This document shows, one piece after another, positions 49,444 through 64,000 of a stretch of 64,000 nucleotides of DNA. How positions within the stretch are numbered: the first letter of the stretch is position 1; each line of letters begins with the position of its first letter. Origin of the DNA: Corticium candelabrum (taxonomy: Eukaryota; Porifera; Homoscleromorpha; Homosclerophorida; Plakinidae); NCBI RefSeq assembly GCF_963422355.1, contig NC_085092.1, forward strand, positions 8,436,545-8,500,544. Reading direction: 5' to 3'. The notes under the pieces were generated by a model, which was not told the DNA's origin, did not search any database, and was given only the letters and a program-made list of their open reading frames with translations. The position numbers and the translations under genes are program-made.

Positions 49444-52400
49444 ATGTCTCGTAAAGCTGATTCAGAGCATACTCGTTGGAAAGTTCGCGCACTTACTAAT
49501 CGCCAGCGAAACAGAGCGACCAAGCCATACGGGATATCATCCGTAGGCGCGAGTAGCAACAGACGAACGGTCAGTCAGAGAAGAATTGACAATTCGTGAT
49601 TGTTTCTCGTTACTTTGATTTGGTTTATAGGGTTTTATTGGTCGAGTTGTGGACTTTTTGTCTCCATCGTATTGGTTGTCGAAAGTTCGCGCGCCTAGTG
49701 AACAACGTGGAGGAGACGATGGGGGAGAGCGGGAAACAGGAAGACAAGCACAGAGCGACGAGACTGAGGAGAACAACGATCCTGCAGATGACAGCAGTTC
49801 GTATGTACAATCTGGAGAGCCAAATGTTGTGAGCGAAAGACAGGGAGAAGACAAGTGTGAGGAAGCTGTTGTAGAAGAAGGAAGTCGTGAACAAGCGGCA
49901 CATGAAGCGCATGCTGAGCGGCAGGACATACACCGCAAAGGTAGATGGAAGATGCTAAAAGTAAATCAAGTCGTGGTACTGGAGTGATGGGCGTATGGGT
50001 GTACATGAGTGCAGTTGTGCGGTTGTATGTCTTTACTGCGTTTGGCTTTACTTCCGTTGATGTCTGTCTGTCTGTCTGTCTGTCTGTCAATACATATTTT
50101 TCATAAATGAACTATAGCACCACAGCAATATCTAATCTACATGTCCATTACATCTAGTACATACATGAAAACTGGCTACAACTACAATGCACACTATATA
50201 CACACTAAATACACATACACATTATGTCTGTTTGTCAGTGTTTGGACAGGTGGAGACGTCAGATATCAGTGTGTATACTATACAGAGATGCAATGCAAGA
50301 GTGGGCAGTAGGAAAGTGTCTAAGTTGACTCATGAACAGTGTAGAGTAGAGGACTTCTTATATGACAAGGACAGCCAGCAATTATGTTCATTGATTTAGA
50401 AATTGTAGAACTGTTACGTCATGCGACTATGTAATAGTGTTTATCGAAGAATAAAATAATCTCTCTGTCTGTCTGTGTGTTGGTTTGTCTGTCTGTCAAA
50501 CTAACACATTTCAGCAATAAGCATGATGTCTATAACTAAACTTTTACATATACATATGCAAGAAAGATACTATGTGAAGTCTTGAGTGCTGAGAGCTGCA
50601 AGCATCTCATGTCTACCACACAGTCCAGACAGTTTCTTAAAAATCACCCATGCATTGTACATCTACGTTTTTAGTTGAACCAACAACCATTTTGTTGAGA
50701 AATCTGAATTCTACTGCATTTGGTCTTCCTGCTTCGCTGTAATTTCTTCCTTGCTCTCCCATGTTCTGAGCTGCTCTGGGACTAAAGGGATGATGTTGGA
50801 TGTTAAGCCTCCAGGCGGCTTGAGTTGTTCATGTTTGCCTTCTTTCTGGTTTCTCTTTGAGGTGCTGCAGCACCAGCCTTTCCAGCAGAGCTAGGAAAAT
50901 TTCTGAGCTCCAAGGGTGCATCAAGGAGATGTGAAGGTCTATGTTTGATCCCAATGTAATGTCAAACATAACAATGTTTTGTCTGCATTCTGAATCTATG
51001 TACCGGTTCTGAACTTCATGTGTGTTTGTCGTTCTGTCTGTCTTTCTGTCTGTCGGTCTTTCTGTTTGTCTGTTTGTGCCTACATTTTTGTGTATGTTTC
51101 GGAACTATTGATCCATTTAGTTGACCATCTTTTCACAATTCTTGCTTCATGATGCCAATAAGGAAACAACTGCTAAAAATGCACACTGAGGTTTGCATCT
51201 CAAGTGCTCTTATTGTGTATAGTAGTTTAGTAGATAAGATGTAGATCTTATTTAGTAACCGTTAGCCAACATTTGGTGTAACAATTATGACATTGTGGTG
51301 CTATTTTTACTTTGTTATTATGACTTTAGTTTGTTGGCTAACACTGCAGTGAATTCACTTCCCAGAGTGCAGTGACACTCTTAGCCATGCACATGCACGA
51401 TGCTAGTTCAGCAAATCTTTGTGCGACATGGTGACTGATTTGTCTGATGCCAGCTGACAATCTTCAGTTGATGTTTTGCCTGTATGAGTTATTTTTGGCA
51501 ACGATTAAATTGCAAGTATAATTTAGTTGTATTTGGGAGCTGCTTGGTCTTTAGAAATGTTGATAAATTGTTGTGTTTTCTTAGGATCGCATAGTGATGA
51601 CCAATTGGACAGCAAGAGAACCTCTGTTTCTGAGCATCTCAGAACTCAAACTCAACCTGCTATTCAACCTAACACTAGTCTTGAAATGCAGCAAAATGAT
51701 TACTTGAAGTCAGTGTCAAAGAGAAGCAGACCAATGTTTTCCGTTGCATCTTTTCATTCTCCCACTGTAAGCGTCTTTGTGAATGTTAAGGTTAATATGG
51801 GAAATTTCTGATTTGTTGCTTAGTCGACTCGTATTGCACATCCTCCTTTCCAGTCTACTTTTTATCCGGGCAAGACTATGTTTGGTGGATCAACAGCAGC
51901 AGTATGTCCACTTTAAATTGTCTTTTTGCAGAAGGCAATCACCTTTGTGTGCAGCGAACAATGACTTGCAAGCGTCTAAGACAGGATGTAGAGCCAGCTG
52001 AACCAGTAAGGAAGAAAATGAAGGCAAAGAATGGTAACAGTTGATTTAATCAATCAATTAAGTGTGCTACTCTCTATCGATGTTGGTCTTGTCACTTTAT
52101 TGTTTCCTGTAGTTTATCTGATTGTCAGTCGTTATTTCTGTGTTACACAAAGGAATTATTGTTTAGTTTAACTTTTGTGGTTTTAATGTATTTGCAGTTG
52201 TTAGCCAACCATCATCAGTTCATAGTGAGACAGCCAAGAGAATCTTGGACACAATAGATCGCATGTCTTCTCCCTTGCAGGTCAGTCATGTACTGAACTA
52301 CTACTGTATCATTATTGTACAGTAGATTTTCTTAGATTTAACTTCCCCTAGGCCTTAATGCTATTTGTTTTGATATGGATTTGTGCTTAGGATGCAAGAA

Positions 52401-55400
52401 GGATTGCTATGTCTTCTCCATCAGTTGAGAATGCATCTCCTCTTTCATTTTATGTAATGAATAGCTGCTGTGATGTTTATTCATATCATTGCTGATATTT
52501 TTTGTTAATATAGCCAACAACTGAACGTCCTCCGCCAGTCAGCCTATTGGCTCACCATCAATTACCTCTGAGTTTTGTTACAACTTCTTCTGCAAACATA
52601 TCTTCTCATCTAACAAGTGCATTTCCAACACCCCAGCAATCACCAGAACCTCAAGAAGTGGCTAACAAGCAACCTTCTACTACCACTACTTGGTCATTTT
52701 TGCCTGCTGTGTGTTCTGCATCAGTTATGACACCCAAAAAGTCTATTTCTTTGCAAATAGAGCCACGTCAGTCAGTGTTATCACATACAGAGACAACTAG
52801 CTCCGCAACAACACCGAAACAACTGGCTTACAGTGATGCATCTAGAGGATCAAGCGGAGGCAAAATGAGGGGTGATCGGAAAATTGTTCATTACAAACGT
52901 CTGTCATCCGGAGACGAAGAGAATATTGACCAACCTAATCTTCCTGACATTCCTCTTCCTATAGGAAATTCTTTGCCAGTGTTTGATCTGGCACCAACAG
53001 TTCCAGCTTCTCTTTCACAGACAATTCCTGCCTCCAGTAACTTCCAGTTCTCTCGGCCATCAGTCAAAGCAGCAAAATACCCATCACAGGTTATACCATC
53101 TGGTACTATTCACTTTTCTTTTAGCAATCCGAAGTCTCCACGTGCTGAAACCACAGAAGGAGGCTGTGTTGTTCAGTCGTTAGTCACTATCTCTAGCCAG
53201 TCAAACATGGCCTCTCTTTCAGCTGCTGTGTTTACTAAACCTGCTTCATGGCAGTGTGAATCGTGTCTTGTCAGTAACTCTTCATTTTCTTTGAAATGCA
53301 AGGCATGTGGGTTATGCAAGAGTCATATTGACAAAGGTATTTCACAATCAAGAAAGAATGTATCAAGTTCGTTGTCTTCCAGTTCATCTGACCAGCAGCT
53401 GACTGCTGCACTGTTTACTAAACCTAATTCTTGGACATGTGAGAAATGTATGGTACGTAATCCTTCTAACATAGATACATGCAAGGCGTGCCAAGCCTTG
53501 CGACCAACTTGTGACGAGAAGTTCCATGCTCTTGATAAAATGACGACAAGGAAGGTGGTGGCCACGTCAGCATCAACTGACATACCATCATCATCTTTGG
53601 AAAGCTCAGTTTTAGGATTTAACACATCTCATCAATTGACAAGTGCAGTGTGTACAAAACCCAATACATGGCAGTGTAACAAGTGTTCGAGTTCTAATCC
53701 ATCTGATGTCACTAAGTGTACAACATGTCAATCACCAAAGCCTGCATGTACTACCAAATCAACAGCTGCCACAGCTCCTCTGACTGCTGCAATGTTTACT
53801 AAACCCAACTCATGGAAGTGCAACATGTGCTTTATATCTAATCCACCAGACTCCATGAAGTGTAAAGCTTGTGAGACATCCAAACCAGGAAATACGACTA
53901 ATCCAGCATCTGTAGCAGCTCCTCTGACTGCTGCAATGTTTAGTAAACCCAACTCATGGAAGTGCAACACGTGCTTTATATCTAATCCTCCAGATGCCAT
54001 GAAATGTAAAGCTTGTGAGACATCCAAACCAGGAAATACGACTAATCCAGCATCTGTAGCAGCTCCTCTGACTGCTGCAATGTTTAGTAAACCCAACTCA
54101 TGGAAGTGCAACACGTGCTTTATATCTAATCCTCCAGATGCCATGAAATGTAAAGCTTGTGAGACATCCAAACCGGGAAATACAACTAATCCAGCATCTG
54201 TAGCAGCTCCTCTGACTGCTGAAGGTCAGTGTAAAGAAGTGAAATTACCAATAAGTCAACCAAGTGATGTAAAAAAGCAACCGAAGCTGTTAACACAAGG
54301 ATTCAAGTTGACTGGAAGTCTGGTTGGAAAGTCAACATCAACTGATTCTTCTGCTATTGGCAGCTCATCTAATGGATTCAAACTGTCCTCATCTCTTTTG
54401 CCATCTACTAAAGGACTAGGAGCTGGATTTGATGGCATTCCTTGTGGAAATTACAAAATTTCATCAGCTTCATCATTTGGTGAAGGTGGTTTCAAATTAG
54501 TTTCAAGCTCGTCTGTGAGCAAGAAATGTGACACCAGTGAATTGAAAGGATGGAAACTACCTAAGGAAATACAAGAGTCGTCATCACAGTCAGTGTCATG
54601 TACAGCTAAGTTTGGTGCGAGTAGTCAATCGGAAATTACAGATTCTAGAAATAAGGAAACTAACAGTGGATTCTGCATTGTTGGAACAAACATCCCATCG
54701 CTGCCATCAGACCGAACGTTTCGAACAACAACACCTTCAGTTGGATCAGAACTGCAAACTTCAGGGACTTTGATCCATCCGCATCATGATAGCGAGAAGT
54801 TGTTTACGAATAAACCATTAACCATTGCTGAATTGGCTGCCAGTGGTCAGCTTACAGTGCAGTCTGCAGTGGAAGAACATCAAGAGACAACGAGTAAACA
54901 GGCATTAGATAGAATTGAAGGCAGCAAATCTGAGTCAAAAACAACAGATGGTGCTATTTCTGAAAGTAAACAGAGTGCAGGAAAAGAGATTCACTTTCTG
55001 CAGAATGTCTCAACATCTGAATCAAATGCTGCAAAACAAGGTTTAGAAGCATCAACTATACAAAGTGAGTCACGTGGGAAAGGCTTTCAGCTCCTCGTTC
55101 CACCAGTTCTAGCAAAGTCTACTGACTTGCCTACTACTTGCTCTTCTGGATCGAATGTGCATGTTAGTGAGTCAAATAGTGGTCAGTTGGGTAGATCTCC
55201 AATAGTCACTAATCAATCAGATGTTTTCAAACAGCAAGTTAATCAGACAGTGAATATGAACTCTGATCTATTTGTTTCTTCTGATAAAACTAAAAGGACG
55301 TCATCAGGACTGATTGGCAGCTTTAATCAGTCGAGATTTACTTTAAACACAGACTCGAAGTCTGTAGTTGCCTTTGGGAATAATGAAATGTCTGACTTCT

Positions 55401-56512
55401 CTCGCACTGGGCCATTCACTCTGTCAGGAAATATACAGAGTAAATCAGTCGGTTCTTCAACAAATAATCAGCTGCGTGAAGTGTTTCAAAGTCAAGTTCA
55501 ATCAAGAGAAGAGTCAAGTACAAATGAGACAAGTCAATCATTGCAGTTTCCTACTCCAGGCAGCTCTCAACAAGCAACCAGGCAAGAAAGTCTCCAGCAA
55601 AAGCCAACTTTCAACTTTGGAGTGCAGCAGCAAGGCTCTCAAGAGCAACAAGCAAAGAGTCGAGAGAGTTTTCAGCAAAAGCCAACTTTCAGCTTTGGAG
55701 TGCAGCAGCAAAGTTCTCAAGAGCAACAAGCAAGCAGTCAAGAGAGTCTTCAGCGACCAACTTTTAACTTTGGAGTGCAGCAGCAAACTTCGAGAGAGCG
55801 ACAAGCAAACAGTCAAGAGAGTCAGCAAAAACCAACTTTCAAATTTGGACTGCAGCGGGAAGGCTCTCAAGAGCGATCTTTATCGCTGTTTGGAGGTGTC
55901 AGTGGTTCTAATATACAGCCTTCTGGCTCACAGCAGGATGCTACTTTTAGTAGCAAACCCAGCTTTTCTTTACAACCAGGAGCAGACAAGAACCAGGAGA
56001 GACCCATATTTGGAACTATGGACCTTAGAACAGCCTCCATGCCTTCTTCACTGCAGATTGGACAGCAGAAACAGAGTTCTATGTTAGGGCAGCCCTCAGC
56101 TTTGTCTACTACAATGCAACCATTTCAATTTGGAATGAACCAGACGCAAAGCCATCCCACTTTTCGATTTGGAAGTCAAAGTGGAACATCTCTTCTCCCT
56201 GCTAGTAGTTCATCATCAGGACTATTGTCTAACAATCCTTTCAGATTTCCACAACCTGGAGCTGGTGGTGATGCTCCTGATCAGGCAGTAGGTATGGTTG
56301 ATGTATCATCTGGGTTATCTGATCAGCAACAAAGTGGTGGATATGATTTCTCAAGCTCTTTGCAATCATCTGGCAGTTTTACATTTGGGGGAGATAGCAG
56401 TGTAGTGCCTACTCCTTTTGCCAACCAATCTGCTTCTATTTCTAATATGCCATCCAGACTTGGTGGGCGTAAAACAAAGACAGCAGTGCGGAGAGTACCA
56501 AAAAAACGATAA
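49444..56512 (+). CDS. NUP153: Nuclear pore basket protein Nup153
   Basis: Exons with matching phases: 49444-49569, 49631-49940, 51585-51766, 51824-51901, 51955-52033, 52198-52280, 52391-52453, 52514-56512, giving about 1639 residues (human 1475). The basic N-terminus is followed by an amphipathic stretch (GFIGRVVDFLSPSYWLSKV) at the place where Nup153 binds the inner nuclear membrane. The family hallmark FYPGKTMFGGSTAA is at exon 4, then AKRILDTIDRMSSPL. Six RanBP2-type zinc fingers (W-x-C-x2-C-x10-C-x2-C) lie at about residues 550-850, then a Ser/Gln-rich FG domain with FNFGVQQQ-type repeats and a basic C-terminus (GGRKTKTAVRRVPKKR). Nup153 anchors the basket, binds Ran and importins, and acts in import, mRNA export and chromatin tethering. 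ATG 49444 is chosen because conserved-type basic sequence begins there. Confidence 0.95.
50239..50399 (+). CDS. Candidate alternative terminal exon of NUP153
   Basis: After a TTTGTCAG acceptor, a phase-1 compatible frame (VFGQVETSDISVYTIQRCNA..., 53 codons with stop) follows NUP153 exon 2. An AATAAAA polyadenylation signal sits at 50449-50455. Splicing here would give a 198-residue N-terminal-only protein. Equally, it may be intronic noise, since exon 2 also joins 51585 in the same phase. Confidence 0.3.
53775..54215 (+). repeat. 138-bp in-frame tandem repeats encoding zinc fingers 4-6
   Basis: Three consecutive 46-residue units (KPNSWKCN-C-ISNPPD-MKCKACETSK plus the GNTTNPASVAAPLTA linker). 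The last two are nearly identical at the DNA level, which indicates recent intragenic duplication within NUP153. Confidence 0.93.
55570..55870 (+). repeat. FG-repeat minisatellite in NUP153
   Basis: Four imperfect copies of a roughly 25-residue unit QESLQQKPTFNFGVQQQGSQ, with period about 75-78 bp, encoding regularly spaced FG motifs. Confidence 0.85.
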
Positions 56513-63054
<6,542 letters not shown>

Positions 63055-64000
63055 AGCAGCAACCTTAGGGGAGGGTCTTGTTGTTTTCAGCACCGCCCTT
63101 TGCGTACGTGCCTCTGATAATTAATAAATTGCTCATCCAATGAGAATACAGACTAGCGTGCAAGACATCCCTCAGTCATTGGTCCCTAAATTATTGGATC
63201 ACGCATTGACACGTGGGAAGACGATCCTCGTTAGCAACAGACTAGAATAGAACTGCACGTGGTAGTAGTTGGTCACGTGCTTGTTGGGATGCAACAAGTG
63301 AATATGAGCTGATAATGCAATTATGCGTCAGCTGATGTTGAGGAAGATGATAGCGATAAAAGGGAGTCTTACCTGTAAGATACCCTATTAGTTAGGTAAT
63401 TGTTTTGGCGAATGCCAATACAGGTATGGGTAAGTCTAGATCACTTCAAAGCCCTCAACATGTGTGGGCTGATACAAATAGGTAGCACACTACTAGACTC
63501 AGCATGGTAGACTATATATGGTCTTGGATGTTCTTCTGCTGTCTGTACATTCAGTGAATATTCAATCAACCCTACATGTTAGCCTCAGTGGCACAAGCCG
63601 CTCACGCCTGCTCATGCCTTGTGAGGCTTCTGAAGTAGGAAAGATGCATGACGTAGGTAATAGAGTTAAATTTTGCTTTATTGGCAACTCAACTGCCATG
63701 AAAAAGTACAATATTTTCATCCAGGGAAAATAAATCAACCAAAATTACAAAATGGAAAGGGTAAAAACAAGGTACTTATAGACAACAGGGTTTACCAGCA
63801 ACAACAAGACTTCCTACTCTAACAAAAAGAACAAAACAGAATATAAGCACTCTCTAGCAACTACAGTATATGGAAGTACCTCTGACAGTATACTTCAACT
63901 GGATCTTCTATTGTGTTGTGTGTATGTGTGTGTATCGTACATGACTCTATGCAATAGTTACCAGTTCTGAGATGCCTGAATGTACCCACACATCTCTGAT
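63055..64000. other. Upstream flank of HUNK, no gene recognised
   Basis: The HUNK 5' region has two CACGTG E-box cores (63257-63262 and 63274-63279). The remainder (63300-64000) shows no convincing exon. The 71-codon plus frame at 63518 has no support. Confidence 0.45.

Noticed and set aside
55368..56087. 239-codon plus-strand frame overlapping NUP153
   Set aside because: Out-of-frame shadow of the repetitive FG-coding sequence.

Overview
This is nuclear DNA from an animal: protein-coding genes with many short GT-AG introns, long CA/TG and TA microsatellites, and several classes of eukaryotic transposon. A decayed mitochondrial insertion (bacterial-like LSU rRNA plus a nad4L piece), compact genes and tandem CARD-like membrane-protein genes suggest an early-branching marine invertebrate, perhaps a sponge. 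That placement is inference.

Left third (1-17 kb) is repeat-rich. A Ty3/gypsy LTR retrotransposon (1819-6946, minus strand, 139-bp LTRs, CCAT target duplication) has inserted into an exon of a CARD-like/transmembrane/coiled-coil gene. That gene was duplicated as a roughly 2.2-kb block (copy A 6947-9105 plus 1778-1818; copy B 11440-13608). Both copies are broken, at different sites, and copy B keeps the empty site of the retrotransposon. Between the copies lie an orphan ZSWIM-like exon and the mitochondrial insertion. Then come a TA-flanked MITE and an AT-rich inverted-repeat element containing a 316-bp tandem array.

Middle (18.5-31 kb, minus strand): exons ending in an ATG11/FIP200 claw domain (18580-21726) form the 3' part of an RB1CC1-like autophagy scaffold gene. 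Coiled-coil exons at 27.7-29.1 kb and an initiator-like exon at 30.7 kb may belong to the same gene. The intervals hold a family of elements with TAG[A/C]CTC-type ends and 8-9 bp target duplications (MULE-like), including a 1.6-kb palindrome carrying a RecQ-helicase-like fragment. Tc1/mariner, PIF/Harbinger (31.8-34.4 kb) and LINE relics follow.

Right half (37-63 kb) holds three genes whose exon models are phase-consistent throughout: FAM91A1 (+, 24 exons, 810 aa, Golgi vesicle tethering), NUP153 (+, 8 exons, about 1639 aa, nuclear-pore basket, six RanBP2-type zinc fingers) and a HUNK-like AMPK-related kinase (-, 11 exons, about 710 aa, one GC-AG intron). NUP153 and HUNK converge tail to tail across long CA microsatellites. 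The genes are unrelated in function; nothing here resembles an operon.
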